A stretch of 64,000 bases of DNA from Microbacterium kyungheense (GTDB lineage: Bacteria; Actinomycetota; Actinomycetes; Actinomycetales; Microbacteriaceae): the NCBI RefSeq assembly GCF_006783905.1, contig NZ_VFPE01000001.1, forward strand, positions 1,178,001 to 1,242,000. Direction: 5' to 3'. The notes below the pieces were generated by a model that had not been told where the DNA came from, did not search any database, and saw only the letters and a program-made list of their open reading frames with translations. A program made the translations under genes and the position numbers. Position 1 is the first letter of the stretch. The number at the start of each line of letters is the position of its first letter. Positions 27,393-37,134 of the stretch are shown here, in pieces.

Positions 27393-29306
27393 TCAGTCCA
27401 GGTCGATCGCGGGCACGTCCGGCGTGTCGAAGCCGAAGACACGGCCGAGGAACGCCAGCTCGGCCTCCAGCGTCGTCACGAGCGTCTCGGCACGGCGGAA
27501 GCCATGGGCCTCGCCCTCGAACGCCAGGTACGCGTGCGCGACGCCGTTGGCGGCCAGAGCGTCGCGGACGGCCTCCGACTGCGACGGCGGCACGACACGG
27601 TCGTCGAGGCCCTGCTCGATGAGCAGCGGCGTGCGCAGCCGGTCGAGGTGCGACAGCGGCGACCGCTCCACGTACACCTCCTCGGCCTCGGGCAGCGGAC
27701 CGACCAGGCCGTCGAGGTACCGCGCCTCGAAGTCGTGGGTGTCTGCGGCGAGCAGGCGCAGATCGGCGACGCCGTAACGGCTGATGCCGGCGCCGAACGC
27801 GTCCGAGTTCGTCACCGCGCACAGCACGGTCCACCCGCCGGCGGAGCCGCCCGCGATCGCGAGACGCTCGGGGTCGGCCGCACCCGCATCGGCGAGTCCG
27901 CGCACCGCGGCCACGACGTCGTCGACGTCCACGACGCCCCACTGGCCGTTCAGCCGTTCCCGGTACGCGCGGCCGTAGCCGGTCGATCCTCCGTAGTTGA
28001 CGTCGAGGACGCCGATGCCCCGGCTCGTGAGATACGCGATCTTGCCGGATGCCGCGCCCCCGACGTGGCTCGTCGGGCCGCCGTGGACGAACACCACGTA
28101 CGGCGGCCGCTCGCCCTCGGGAGCCGTCGCATCGGGATGAGTGGGCGGGTAGTCGAACGCGTGCACGGGGCCGTGCGGCCCCGAGGCGGTGACGGCGCGG
28201 GCGAGCGGCATCCATTCATCCGCCCACGGGGACGAGGCGCCGGCGATGAGCTCAGCGGCGCCGGCGCGGCCGACGTCGATGAGCCACAGTCCGACGCCGC
28301 GCCGGCCGGCGCCTGACAGCAGCACACGCGTGCCGCGCGCATCCTCGATCGACAGCTGCGCGACCGGCTCGACAGGGAGGTCCGCGACGGCGCCGTCGGG
28401 ATCGATCATGACGAGCGCGTCCGCCCCGTCGGTGCGGATCGCGACGATGCGGCCGTCGCCGAGCACGGCGTACCACCGCGTGCCGAGCACCCACAGCGCA
28501 CCGCCGGTGTCGGCGTCGGCCGGCGCGACAGCCGTCGGGCCCGCGCCGGCGACGTCGGTGCGCCACAGGTTCCAGCGGCCGCTCGGGTCGTCGGCGAACA
28601 TGACCGAGTCGTCGCCGATCCACTCCGGCTGCAGCGGTGAGGTGTGTCCGCCGGCGAGCGTGCGCCACACGACGACGCGCCCGCCGTCGATCGCGCCGAC
28701 GCGCAGCTCGGCGGTGTCCCACGCCATGTGCGGGTGGTCCCACGCGATCCACGCGAGGTGGGCGCCGTCAGGGGAGAGAGCCGGGTGGGCCACGAAATCG
28801 CTTCCGGCGACCAGCGAGGCGGCACCCGTGCCGTCGAGCGCGACCTCGACGATGTCGCGCGCCGGCACCGCACCACCGGCCGTGTGATCCTCGCGCACGG
28901 CCAGCAGGCGGCCGTGCTGCAGAGACAGCCCGCCGTACCGCACATCGCCCGCCTCGGGGGTGAGGGCGGCGGGGGACTGCGCACCCGGCTCCAGGCGCCA
29001 CACGCGCTGATCCGTCTTCTCGACGAAGTACAGCGTGCCGTCGTCGGACGCGGTCCACGAGCCGCCTCCGTACTCGTGGACGCGTGAGCGCGCGCTCCAG
29101 GGCGCCGGGAGCACGTCGACGACGCCGCCCGAGTCCCCGCGCCTGCGCACGCCGGAGCGTCCCGCCTCTTCGGCGATGGACTCGCCCCACCACACGTCGT
29201 CGCCGACGAACCGGGCGCCCTCGATACGGGTCGATGCGGCCGAGACCTCCGCCGCGGTGAGGGGAGAGCTCCAGCTGCCGTACGGGGTGGGGGTGGGTGA
29301 TGTCAC
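27393..29306 (-). CDS. S9 family prolyl oligopeptidase-type peptidase
   Basis: A 637-residue serine peptidase. The N-terminal two thirds form a beta-propeller with repeated LSPDGAHLAW-like blades; the C-terminal alpha/beta-hydrolase domain has the nucleophile elbow GGSAGGW, the catalytic Asp in QGLDDRVVPPSQ and His in EGEAHGF. No signal peptide is visible, so it probably degrades peptides in the cytosol (acyl-aminoacyl or dipeptidyl type). GTG 29306 is chosen because TAGCGT sits 7 nt upstream; an in-frame GTG at 29315 would overlap that box. Confidence 0.92.
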   Translation of the reverse strand: MTSPTPTPYGSWSSPLTAAEVSAASTRIEGARFVGDDVWWGESIAEEAGRSGVRRRGDSGGVVDVLPAPWSARSRVHEYGGGSWTASDDGTLYFVEKTDQRVWRLEPGAQSPAALTPEAGDVRYGGLSLQHGRLLAVREDHTAGGAVPARDIVEVALDGTGAASLVAGSDFVAHPALSPDGAHLAWIAWDHPHMAWDTAELRVGAIDGGRVVVWRTLAGGHTSPLQPEWIGDDSVMFADDPSGRWNLWRTDVAGAGPTAVAPADADTGGALWVLGTRWYAVLGDGRIVAIRTDGADALVMIDPDGAVADLPVEPVAQLSIEDARGTRVLLSGAGRRGVGLWLIDVGRAGAAELIAGASSPWADEWMPLARAVTASGPHGPVHAFDYPPTHPDATAPEGERPPYVVFVHGGPTSHVGGAASGKIAYLTSRGIGVLDVNYGGSTGYGRAYRERLNGQWGVVDVDDVVAAVRGLADAGAADPERLAIAGGSAGGWTVLCAVTNSDAFGAGISRYGVADLRLLAADTHDFEARYLDGLVGPLPEAEEVYVERSPLSHLDRLRTPLLIEQGLDDRVVPPSQSEAVRDALAANGVAHAYLAFEGEAHGFRRAETLVTTLEAELAFLGRVFGFDTPDVPAIDLD

Positions 29307-29397
29307 GTCCCCCACGCTACGGCGTCCCGCGCCCGCGTGCGGCGAAACAGAACGTCACAGGCGCGGCGGCGGTCACCGCATCGGCTACGGTGGACCC

Positions 29398-29572
29398 ATC
29401 GTCGCCCGGTCGTGACCGGGCAGGAGCGAAAGCCGAGCCCGGCACCCGCCCGCGATGACACCACTCCGCCCGACGCCTCACGGCATCGGCATGGAGCGCG
29501 GTGCCGCGGCCGACCGGGCTTCTCCCGTATCGGCTCAGCCCTGTCCCGCAGTCGTCCGCCGGAGAGCACACG
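29398..29572 (+). promoter_or_regulatory. Structured 5' leader of metF, candidate regulatory RNA
   Basis: TACGGT at 29386-29391 is a plausible -10 box that would start transcription near 29398, leaving a 175-nt leader. Right at its 5' end lies a perfect hairpin, GCCCGGTCGTGACCGGGC (29404-29421). The flanking CATCG/CGATG (29397-29401 with 29454-29458) could close a small domain around it. I could not match it to SAM, SAH, THF or cobalamin riboswitch consensus sequences. A GGAGAG ribosome site precedes metF. Confidence 0.35.
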
Positions 29573-30535
29573 ATGTCCATCGACCTGAGCACCCCACCCG
29601 TGCCCGTCTCGTTCGAGGTGTACCCGCCTCGCACCGAGGCGGGCTGGCCGGTGCTCCACGAGACCATCCGGCACCTGGCATCCGTCGACCCTCGCTTCAT
29701 CTCGGTGACGTACGGCGCCGGCGGCTCGACCGGGGGCCGCTCGCTCGAACTGCTCACGCACATCCGTCGCGAGACCACCGTCGAGCCGCTCGCCCACCTC
29801 ACCTGCGTCGGCAGCACGTGGGCGGGGGCCAACGCCCTCATCCGGGAGTTCCTGGATGCCGGCATCACCAGCTTCCTCGCGCTCCGCGGCGACCCGCCCG
29901 ACGGGGCCACCGAAGACGAGGCGTTCCTCGGCGACCTCGAGAGCGCGGCGCAGCTCGTGCAGCTCATCGACCGCGTGCAGGCGGAGCGCGAGCCGTACGC
30001 CGAAGCGCCCATCCCCGGCGTCCCGGGTGCGGCGCGCGTCGACCGGCGCACCGACGTCGACATCGCGGTGGCCGCGTTCCCCAGCGGGCACCCGCGTTCG
30101 CGCCACGCGACCGAGCACATCGACGCGCTGCTGGCGAAGGAGGCGGCCGGCGCGACGCTGGCCATCACGCAGCTGTTCTTCGACGCCGACGACTACCTGG
30201 GCTTCGTGCAGCGATCGCGCGAGGCCGGGGTGACGATCCCGATCCTGCCGGGCATCATGCCGATCACGTCGCCGGCTCGCCTGCGGCGCACGCTGGAGCT
30301 CACCGAGGTGCCTCGCCCCGACGCGCTCGCCGCTGCGCTGGAGGCCGAAGAGACCCCGGAGGCCAGGAGCGCCGTCGGCATCGCCCACGCCGCCGCCCTC
30401 GCCCAGGCCGTGCTCGACGGTGGGGCGCCCGGCATCCATCTCTACGCCTTCAACAACCACGAGACGGTGCTCGCGGTGCTCCGCGACGCCGGCATCCTCA
30501 GCGCGGACGCCCGAATGCGCCTCGCTGTGTCCTGA
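29573..30535 (+). CDS. metF: Methylenetetrahydrofolate reductase
   Basis: A 320-residue flavoenzyme of TIM-barrel fold reducing methylene- to methyl-tetrahydrofolate, the methyl donor for methionine. Key segments are VSFEVYPPRTEAGW at the start, VTYGAGGSTGGR, LTCVGSTWAGANAL, LALRGDPPDG and ITQLFFDADDYLGFV. ATG 29573 has the GGAGAG site. metE follows 85 bases later, so the pair supplies and uses methyl-folate for homocysteine methylation. The long leader upstream suggests regulation by methionine status, but that is inference. Confidence 0.95.
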   Translation: MSIDLSTPPVPVSFEVYPPRTEAGWPVLHETIRHLASVDPRFISVTYGAGGSTGGRSLELLTHIRRETTVEPLAHLTCVGSTWAGANALIREFLDAGITSFLALRGDPPDGATEDEAFLGDLESAAQLVQLIDRVQAEREPYAEAPIPGVPGAARVDRRTDVDIAVAAFPSGHPRSRHATEHIDALLAKEAAGATLAITQLFFDADDYLGFVQRSREAGVTIPILPGIMPITSPARLRRTLELTEVPRPDALAAALEAEETPEARSAVGIAHAAALAQAVLDGGAPGIHLYAFNNHETVLAVLRDAGILSADARMRLAVS

Positions 30536-30550
30536 CCCGCCTCGCCGCAT

Positions 30551-30568
30551 CCCGTCGGGTCCGACGGG
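30551..30568 (+). terminator. Hairpin between metF and metE
   Basis: CCCGTCGGGTCCGACGGG forms an 8-bp GC stem with a minimal loop (6 bp with a 6-nt loop is more realistic), followed by TCTCTTC. It could be a weak attenuator or processing site reducing metE relative to metF. metE has its own good ribosome site behind it. Confidence 0.4.
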
Positions 30569-30620
30569 TCTCTTCGGCGACCCCTGAAACCGCACGACCG
30601 ACACCGGAAGAGAGAGCACG

Positions 30621-32951
30621 ATGACCGACTCCCGCACCCCGTTCCCCCACGGCACGATCCTCGGATACCCCCGCATCGGACGGCGCCGCGAGCTCAAGCG
30701 CGCCGTCGAGGCCCACTGGGCCGGTGCGCTCGACGAGGCGGAGCTCGAGCGCACCGCCGCCGGACTGCGCCGCGCCACGCGCGCCCGCCTGGCCGAGCTG
30801 GGGCTCGGCCGCGACGACTCGTCGATCCCCGAGTCGTTCTCGTTCTACGACCAGGTGCACGATGCAGCCGTCGCCGTGGGCGCCCTGCCCGAGCGGTTCG
30901 CGGCCCTGCGGGACGCCGACGGACGCATCGGGCTCGGCGCGTACTTCACCGCCGCCCGCGGCGCGGGGGACGACGCGGCCCTCGAGATGACCAAGTGGTT
31001 CGACACGAACTACCACTACCTCGTGCCCGAGATCGGCCCCGAGACGCGGTTCTCGCTGTCGAGCGACCGCTTCGCGCGTCAGGTCGCCGAAGCGAAGGCC
31101 GACGGATACACCACCCGGCCGGTCGTCGTCGGCCCGGTGACGCTGCTCGCCCTGGCGAAGGCGTCCGACGGCGCACCCGAGGGCTTCTCGCCGCTCGACC
31201 GGCTCGACGACCTGCTGCCCGTGTACGCCGCGCTGCTCGCCGCGCTGCGCGCAGCCGGAGCGGACTGGGTGCAGCTGGACGAGCCGGCTCTCGTGAGCGA
31301 GAGCCTGACGGCCTCGGCGGAGGAGCTCGCGGATGCCGCGGCTCGTGCCTACGCGGTGCTCGGGGCGGCCGCCGACCGGCCGCAGGTGCTCGTGGCCGCC
31401 GGTTACGCGCAGCTCTCGCACGAGGCGTGGACCGCGCTCGCCGCGGCACCCGTCGAAGCCCTCGCCATCGACCTCACGCGCGGCGGCGTTCCGGCGGCGG
31501 CTCCCGGCCTTGCGGGCAAGACGATCGTCGGGGGAGTCGTGGACGGCCGCAACGTGTGGCGGGGCGACCTCGCCGCCGCGTGGCAGCGGCTCGACGCGCT
31601 GCGCGGGCTCGACGCCGCGCAGGTGAGCGCGGGCACGTCGACGTCGCTGCAGCACGTGCCTCACGACGTCGAGGACGAAGCCGCGCTCGATCCGCGGCTC
31701 GCGTCGTGGCTCGCGTTCGCGGACCAGAAGACGGTCCAGGTGGTCACTCTCGCCGACGGGCTCGTGCGCGGGCGCGACAGCATCGCGGAGGCGGTGGATG
31801 CGGCATCCGCCGCTCTCGCCGACCGGCGTGACGCTCCGGGCGTCCGCAACGGCGCGGTGCGCGCCCGCGTCGCGGCGCTCGGTGCCGCGGACTTCGACCG
31901 CGGCGACTACGACGCGCGCGCCGCAGCACAGGACGAGGAGCTCGCGCTGCCCCTGCTGCCCACCACGACGATCGGCTCGTTCCCGCAGACGGGGGACATC
32001 CGCCGTGCTCGCGCGCGCCACGGCAGGGGCGAGCTGACAGGCGCCGAGTACGACGGGTTCCTCCGCGACGAGATCGCCCGCGTCGTCGCGCTGCAGGAGG
32101 ACCTCGGCCTGGACGTCCTCGTGCACGGCGAGCCCGAGCGCAACGACATGGTGCAGTACTTCGCCGAGCACCTCGACGGCTTCGCGGTCACGCAGCACGG
32201 CTGGGTGCAGTCGTACGGCTCGCGCGCGACCCGGCCGTCGATCCTGTGGGGCGACGTCTCGCGTCCCGCCCCGATCACGGTCGACTGGTCGGTGTTCGCC
32301 CAGTCGCTCACCGACAAGCCCATGAAGGGGATGCTCACCGGGCCGGTCACGATCCTGGCGTGGTCGTTCGTCCGCGACGACCAGCCGCTCGGCGACACGG
32401 CGAACCAGGTCGCCCTGGCGCTGCGGGACGAGATCGCCGACCTCGAGACCGCCGGCATCCGCGTGATCCAGGTGGACGAGCCGGCGCTGCGCGAGCTGCT
32501 TCCGCTCAAGCAGGCCGACCAGCCCGCCTACCTCGACTGGTCCGTCGGCTCGTTCCGCCTCGCGACCGCCGGCGCGGCGCCCGCCACGCAGGTGCACACG
32601 CACCTCTGCTACTCCGAGTTCGACGTCGTCATCGACGCCATCGCTGCGCTCGACGCGGACGTCACCTCGATCGAGGCGGCCCGCAGTCGCGGCGAGGTGA
32701 TCGGCGACATCGCGGCGTCCGGATTCGCCGCCGGCATCGGGCCCGGCGTCTACGACATCCACTCGCCGCGCGTGCCCGCCGTCGCCGAGATCGGCGCACT
32801 CCTCGACCGCGCCGTCGACGAGCTCGCCCTGCGGCGCGTCTGGGTCAACCCCGATTGCGGCCTCAAGACCCGCGGCTACGACGAGACCGTCGCGTCGCTG
32901 CGGAACCTCGTCGCGGCGACGACGGACGTGCGGGAGCGTCTGAACGCCTGA
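30621..32951 (+). CDS. metE: Cobalamin-independent methionine synthase
   Basis: A 776-residue enzyme moving the methyl group of methyl-tetrahydropteroyltri-glutamate to homocysteine without B12. It consists of two related barrels; the second starts at [17 protein letters not shown]. Zinc ligands appear as His and Cys in [10 protein letters not shown] and the late Cys in [12 protein letters not shown]. Length fits MetE (about 750-780). A GGAAGAGAG ribosome site precedes ATG 30621. The adjacent metF supplies the methyl donor. A very strong hairpin terminator follows. Confidence 0.96.
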   Translation: MTDSRTPFPHGTILGYPRIGRRRELKRAVEAHWAGALDEAELERTAAGLRRATRARLAELGLGRDDSSIPESFSFYDQVHDAAVAVGALPERFAALRDADGRIGLGAYFTAARGAGDDAALEMTKWFDTNYHYLVPEIGPETRFSLSSDRFARQVAEAKADGYTTRPVVVGPVTLLALAKASDGAPEGFSPLDRLDDLLPVYAALLAALRAAGADWVQLDEPALVSESLTASAEELADAAARAYAVLGAAADRPQVLVAAGYAQLSHEAWTALAAAPVEALAIDLTRGGVPAAAPGLAGKTIVGGVVDGRNVWRGDLAAAWQRLDALRGLDAAQVSAGTSTSLQHVPHDVEDEAALDPRLASWLAFADQKTVQVVTLADGLVRGRDSIAEAVDAASAALADRRDAPGVRNGAVRARVAALGAADFDRGDYDARAAAQDEELALPLLPTTTIGSFPQTGDIRRARARHGRGELTGAEYDGFLRDEIARVVALQEDLGLDVLVHGEPERNDMVQYFAEHLDGFAVTQHGWVQSYGSRATRPSILWGDVSRPAPITVDWSVFAQSLTDKPMKGMLTGPVTILAWSFVRDDQPLGDTANQVALALRDEIADLETAGIRVIQVDEPALRELLPLKQADQPAYLDWSVGSFRLATAGAAPATQVHTHLCYSEFDVVIDAIAALDADVTSIEAARSRGEVIGDIAASGFAAGIGPGVYDIHSPRVPAVAEIGALLDRAVDELALRRVWVNPDCGLKTRGYDETVASLRNLVAATTDVRERLNA

Positions 32952-32964
32952 CCGGAAGCCGAGA

Positions 32965-33003
32965 CGATGAAGGCCGGTGCGACAGGCGCACCGGCCTTCA
33001 TCG
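32965..33003. terminator. Bidirectional hairpin terminator between metE and the membrane protein gene
   Basis: A perfect 17-bp stem (32965-32981 with 32987-33003) with the 5-nt loop ACAGG. The genes on either side converge, with stops at 32951 and 33014, so it can end both transcripts. There is no long T-run on either side. It is the most stable hairpin I found in the window. Confidence 0.85.
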
Positions 33004-33013
33004 CGTCGTGGAG

Positions 33014-34570
33014 CTACTTCTTGCGGGGCGAGCGGGGCGCCGTCCCCTCGTCGCCGCCGTCGCTGCCGGACGCGGCGGGCTTCAGATCAGGCAGGGGCAG
33101 CGTCTCGGCATCCGGTGCCGTCAGCGGCAGCGTGTCGTCCGCGCCCTCGGCCGCGGCCGCGTCGGAGCCGGCGACCGTCGGGGCGACGGCATCCGCCTCG
33201 ACCTCGTCTGTCGCGCGGTGTGAGGCCGCGGCGCGTGCCGCGTCATCGGGCCGCTTCTGCAGCAGTTCGAGCAGCCAGGCGACGACGAGCGCCACGATCA
33301 CCACGAGGAAGACGTCGCCGGCCGAGAGCGGGCGCAGCGCCATGAGCCAGATGACTGCGAGGACGACCACGACGATGCGCACGAGAAGGCGCTGGCGCCC
33401 CAGCCAGCTGCCGAACCTGCCGGTGTCGAGGCCGCGTGCGGCCAGTGCGGTGCGGGCGCTCGCGTTGAGGCCCCCGACCAGGCCGCGCACGCGGCGGGCA
33501 GGCTTCCAGCGGCCAGTGACCCAGCCGATCACCGCGACCAGCACGCCCAGCAGTGCGACGACCAGCGCGGTGCGGCGCATGTCGTCGACGAGCGCCGCGT
33601 AGATCACGTCGACGGCCGAGACCGACAGGTCGAGCTGGGCGGCGGCGTTGCCCGCGATGAGCGATCCGACCGAGAACGTCGAGGCGAGCGCTGCTCCGCC
33701 GACGAACAGGCCGATGCCTGTGCCGAGTACGGCCACGGGGCGGCGCCGTGCGATCAGGATGCCGGCCACGAAGAGCCCGATCGTGACGAACGGCAGCCAC
33801 CAGCCGGCGACGTCCGCGATCGCGTACACGGTGCGGATCGTACTGACCGCCTGCCCGTCGCCGATGATGATCGTCTTGTCGACGGCCGGGATGAGCGAGG
33901 CGACCCCCACGCCGCTGTCGACGAGCTTCTGCTTGACCTGGTCGATGATCGGCCCCAGCTTCATGCCGAGACCCTCGTCGGTCAGCACGAACACCCCTGC
34001 GCCGTCCGACGTGGCGGTGGTCACGAGCGCGCGGTGCGCGCCGCGCACGGCCGTGGCCCAGACATCCGCGAACGCGTCGGACTCCACGACGCGCGTGACG
34101 CCCGTCTGCACCAGGTTGTGCAGGCCGTCGGCCGCCGGCTGCTGCAGGAGCTTGAGCGCCGCGGCGGCACGCGGGCCGAGACCGAGATCGGAGATGCCGT
34201 CGATGACGTTGCCGGTGAGCTCGGTGAAGTCGACCTGCGCGTCGACCGCGTCCATCGCCTCCGAGATGATGAGGTCCTGCACGTGGGGATCCTCGGCCAG
34301 CGGCGCCAGGGTCGCGACGAACGTCTCTTCGTCGACGAGCTCGCTGCGCGCCCACGCTCCGACGATCGACACCGGTACGAGGATCGTCGCGATCACGATG
34401 CACAGGGCCGAGAAGAAGGCCCGCCAGCGCGACCCCTTCAGGCGCTCGTCCGGAGGGGCCGGCGCATCCGTGACGGTGGTTGCTCGCAGACGGGCATTCT
34501 CGGCCTCCAGGGCGTCGAGCCTCGCGCGAAGCTCGGCGGTGTCGTCTGCGGTGGGCGCATCGGCGGTCAT
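33014..34570 (-). CDS. Large multi-pass membrane protein, function unknown
   Basis: A 518-residue protein. A short coiled coil (TAELRARLDALEAENARLRA) precedes a first span near residues 51-73, then a large extracytoplasmic-looking domain (about 75-255, with WARSELVDEETFVATLAPLAEDP), then four or five more spans (WWLPFVTIGLFVAGILIA, VAVLGTGIGLFVGGAALAS, LVVALLGVLVAVIGWVTG, IVVVVLAVIWLMAL, VFLVVIVALVVAWLLELL) and an acidic Pro/Ala tail ending SPRKK. Similar proteins occur in many actinobacteria without an assigned role. TATAAG lies 6 nt before ATG 34570 with GGGGGGA between, giving a confident start. Confidence 0.75.
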   Translation of the reverse strand: MTADAPTADDTAELRARLDALEAENARLRATTVTDAPAPPDERLKGSRWRAFFSALCIVIATILVPVSIVGAWARSELVDEETFVATLAPLAEDPHVQDLIISEAMDAVDAQVDFTELTGNVIDGISDLGLGPRAAAALKLLQQPAADGLHNLVQTGVTRVVESDAFADVWATAVRGAHRALVTTATSDGAGVFVLTDEGLGMKLGPIIDQVKQKLVDSGVGVASLIPAVDKTIIIGDGQAVSTIRTVYAIADVAGWWLPFVTIGLFVAGILIARRRPVAVLGTGIGLFVGGAALASTFSVGSLIAGNAAAQLDLSVSAVDVIYAALVDDMRRTALVVALLGVLVAVIGWVTGRWKPARRVRGLVGGLNASARTALAARGLDTGRFGSWLGRQRLLVRIVVVVLAVIWLMALRPLSAGDVFLVVIVALVVAWLLELLQKRPDDAARAAASHRATDEVEADAVAPTVAGSDAAAAEGADDTLPLTAPDAETLPLPDLKPAASGSDGGDEGTAPRSPRKK

Positions 34571-34680
34571 TCCCCCCTTATAGCGCCTGGAAGCGGCATC
34601 CCGCCACCACCGCACCGCAGTACGGCCGAACGTCGGAACGGGCGACGCCGGCGCGGGGACGACGAGGCGCGGCGGACCGC

Positions 34681-35361
34681 TCAGACCGCGCGCAGCACCG
34701 CCACGACCTTGCCGAGGACGACGGCCTCGTCGCCCAGGATCGGCTCGAACGCCGAGTTGCGCGGCAGCAGCCAGGTGTGCCCGTCGCGCTGGCGGAACGT
34801 CTTGACGGTGGCCTCGCCGTCGAGCATCGCCGCGACGATGTCGCCGTTGTCGGCGGTGGCCTGCGAGCGGACGACGACCCAGTCGCCGTCGCAGATGGCG
34901 GCGTCGATCATCGACTCGCCCGAGACCTTCAGCATGAACAGGTCGCCCTTGCCCACGAGCTGGCGGGGGAGCGGGAAGATCTCTTCGACCTGCTGCTCGG
35001 CGGTGATCGGCACGCCCGCCGCGATGCGCCCCACGAGGGGGACCAGCGCGGCGTCGCCGAGAGCGGGCGCCGTGTCGGCGGGGTTCTCGGTGGAGGCGCC
35101 GGGCAGGTCGATGAGGACCTCCATGGCACGTGTCTTGCCGGCGTCACGGCGCAGGTAGCCGCTGAGCTCGAGCTGGTTGAGCTGGTGAGTGACGCTGGAC
35201 AGCGACTTCAGGCCGACGGCGTCGCCGATCTCGCGCATGCTCGGCGGATAGCCGTGACGCGCGATCGAGCGCTGGATCACCTCGAGGATCGCCAGCTGCT
35301 TGTCGCTGAGGCTCTTGCGCCGTCGGGTCTGGGGCCTGTCGCGCCCGGCCGCGTCGCTCAT
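34681..35361 (-). CDS. lexA: SOS repressor LexA
   Basis: A 226-residue repressor with an N-terminal winged helix ([41 protein letters not shown]) and a self-cleaving C-terminal domain. The cleavage site is A115-G116 in GRIAAGVP, the catalytic Ser is S150 in SGESMIDA and the Lys K187 in EATVKTF. RecA filaments trigger cleavage after DNA damage. Operators of the expected form are seen in front of recA and of the divergent LysM gene in this window. ATG 35361 has a GGAG ribosome site 7 nt upstream. Confidence 0.97.
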   Translation of the reverse strand: MSDAAGRDRPQTRRRKSLSDKQLAILEVIQRSIARHGYPPSMREIGDAVGLKSLSSVTHQLNQLELSGYLRRDAGKTRAMEVLIDLPGASTENPADTAPALGDAALVPLVGRIAAGVPITAEQQVEEIFPLPRQLVGKGDLFMLKVSGESMIDAAICDGDWVVVRSQATADNGDIVAAMLDGEATVKTFRQRDGHTWLLPRNSAFEPILGDEAVVLGKVVAVLRAV

Positions 35362-35436
35362 GTCCGGCTCCGTCCTGCGCTGCGTCGTCGAGCGCTGTTT
35401 CTTCGAATGTCGGAGGCCCGTGGTGGGGTTCTCCTA

Positions 35437-35452
35437 TCGAAACCGTATCCGG
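35437..35452. promoter_or_regulatory. Weak LexA-box-like site upstream of lexA
   Basis: TCGAAACCGTATCCGG has one perfect half (TCGAA) and a degenerate second half (TCCGG against TTCGA). It lies 76 bases from the lexA start, a sensible place for autoregulation, but the match is poor and it may be chance. It falls within the 262-base lexA-LysM intergenic region. Confidence 0.35.
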
Positions 35453-35519
35453 ATCCGCAGCCCGAAGGGAACAACCCGGCCGCGTGTCGCGTTCGAGAGA
35501 CGGGGTTCGGATACGACTG

Positions 35520-35551
35520 TTGACAACCTTCAGAATCGAAGATAGCTTCGG
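35520..35551 (+). promoter_or_regulatory. Promoter of the LysM gene with overlapping LexA-type box
   Basis: A perfect -35, TTGACA at 35520-35525, is followed after 17 bases by TAGCTT (35543-35548) as -10. The palindromic TCGAAGATAGCTTCGG (35536-35551), differing from TCGAA-N6-TTCGA only in the last base, covers that -10. LexA binding would block this promoter. The remainder of the lexA-LysM gap is GC-rich apart from this segment, and a GGAGGAG ribosome site follows at 35611-35617. Confidence 0.7.
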
Positions 35552-35623
35552 AAAAGAGGTTCGGATTCCCCGCTCCCGGCCGAGCGGGGAATGCGAATCT
35601 CTCCCCAGCAGGAGGAGAAGAGC

Positions 35624-35995
35624 ATGACCGCGATCAGCTTCCCGACGTCGGTTCCGGCACCGGCCCGCGCGACGCGCCTGCGGCTGACCGTGCGCGGACG
35701 CAGGGTGCTGGCGCTCCTCGCCGCGCTTCCCGCGCTGATCGCCCTCGCCATCGCGATGGCCATGGGGAGCGGCGCCGCCCTCGCCTCCCTCGACGTCGGC
35801 GCGCCGGCGGGTGCGTTCGAATCGGTCGTGGTGTCCGCCGGCGACACGCTGTGGTCCATCGCGGAGGATGTCGCGCCGGGTCACGACCCGCGCGACGTCG
35901 TGGATCAGATCGCGCGCCTGAACGCGCTGAACGGCGTCTCGGTCCAGGTCGGCCAGGAGCTGGCCATTCCGGCGGAGTACAGCGAGGACCGCTGA
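35624..35995 (+). CDS. LysM peptidoglycan-binding protein, likely SOS-controlled
   Basis: A 123-residue protein: a cytoplasmic basic N terminus, one membrane helix (about 27-48) and a single LysM domain (66-115: VVVSAGDTLWSIAEDVAPGHDPRDVVDQIARLNALNGVSVQVGQ). It lies back to back with lexA, exactly where mycobacteria carry Rv2719c (chiZ) and corynebacteria divS, SOS-induced proteins that halt division. Size and architecture fit that group. The LexA-type box over its promoter supports damage induction. Whether it inhibits septation or hydrolyses cell wall is inference. Confidence 0.85.
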   Translation: MTAISFPTSVPAPARATRLRLTVRGRRVLALLAALPALIALAIAMAMGSGAALASLDVGAPAGAFESVVVSAGDTLWSIAEDVAPGHDPRDVVDQIARLNALNGVSVQVGQELAIPAEYSEDR

Positions 35996-36048
35996 GCGCT
36001 TCGTCACGCGGGGCCGTGCGGGCGCCGCGCCGCTCTACCATGGGAGGG

Positions 36049-37134
36049 GTGAGTGCACGTCTCGAAGACCTCCCTTTACGCGCCGACCTCCGCGGGCAGA
36101 CGCCGTACGGCGCGCCGCAGGCAGCCCTTCCGGTCGCCCTGAACGTCAACGAGAACACGCATCCTGTTCCACAGGACGTCGCGGACGACATCCTCGACTC
36201 GATCGCCCGTGCGCTGCGTGACGTCAACCGGTACCCCGATCGCGAGTTCACCGCGCTGCGCGAAGGTTTCGCCGACTACCTCGGTCACGGGCTGACCCGC
36301 GAGCAGCTGTGGGCGGCCAACGGGTCGAACGAAGTGCTGCAGCACATCCTGCAGGCGTTCGCCGGGCCTGGCCGCACGGCGTTCGGCTTCTCGCCCACCT
36401 ACTCGATGTACCCGCTCCTCACGCGCGGCACCGGCGCCCGATGGGTGTCGGGCACCCGCGGCGACGACTACACCGTGAGCGCGTCGGACGCCGCGGCGCA
36501 GGTCGCCGACGCCGCCCCCGACGTCGTGTTCCTCTGCGCCCCGAACAACCCGACCGGCACGCCGCTCGGGCTCGACGTCGTCGAGGCGGTCTACGACGCG
36601 ACGGACGGCATCGTGATCGTCGACGAGGCGTACTTCGAATTCGCCCCCGCCGACGCGCGGTCGGCGCTGACGCTGCTGCCGGGACGCGAGCGGCTCGTCG
36701 TCTCGCGAACGATGAGCAAGGCCTTCGCCTTCGCCGGCGCTCGCGTGGGCTATCTCGCGGCCGACCCCGCACTCGTCGACGCCTTGCGCCTCGTGCGGCT
36801 GCCGTACCACCTGAGCGCGCTCACGCAGGCGGCCGCGAGCGCCGCGCTGCGCCACGCGCCGGTGATGCTCGGCATGGTGGACGAGATCGTGACGCAGCGA
36901 GACCGCATCTCGGCGACCGTCGAGGCGCTCGGCTACACGGCGCACGAGTCGTGGACGAACTTCGTGCTGTTCGGCGGCGTCGACGATCCGGCGACGACCT
37001 GGCGCGCGCTGTACGACCAGGGTGTGCTGATCCGCGACGTCGGCATCCCGCACCACCTGCGCGTCACGGCCGGGACGACGGACGAGACCACCGCGTTCCT
37101 CGACGCTCTCGCCTCGGTAGGATCGGCGGCATGA
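36049..37134 (+). CDS. hisC: Histidinol-phosphate aminotransferase
   Basis: A 361-residue class-I/II PLP aminotransferase for the seventh step of histidine synthesis. Visible are [11 protein letters not shown] (substrate loop), [32 protein letters not shown] and the Schiff-base lysine in [17 protein letters not shown], with a conserved Arg in [11 protein letters not shown] 36049 is chosen because TACCAT at 36036-36041 is a -10 box 7 nt upstream; the ATG at 36040 overlaps that box. The next gene overlaps the stop (ATGA). Confidence 0.94.
   Translation: MSARLEDLPLRADLRGQTPYGAPQAALPVALNVNENTHPVPQDVADDILDSIARALRDVNRYPDREFTALREGFADYLGHGLTREQLWAANGSNEVLQHILQAFAGPGRTAFGFSPTYSMYPLLTRGTGARWVSGTRGDDYTVSASDAAAQVADAAPDVVFLCAPNNPTGTPLGLDVVEAVYDATDGIVIVDEAYFEFAPADARSALTLLPGRERLVVSRTMSKAFAFAGARVGYLAADPALVDALRLVRLPYHLSALTQAAASAALRHAPVMLGMVDEIVTQRDRISATVEALGYTAHESWTNFVLFGGVDDPATTWRALYDQGVLIRDVGIPHHLRVTAGTTDETTAFLDALASVGSAA

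Noticed and set aside
29398..29572. SAM, SAH, THF or cobalamin riboswitch before metF
   Set aside because: None of the conserved cores (for example the SAM-I ACCCGGCAACC block or the cobalamin box) could be placed convincingly.
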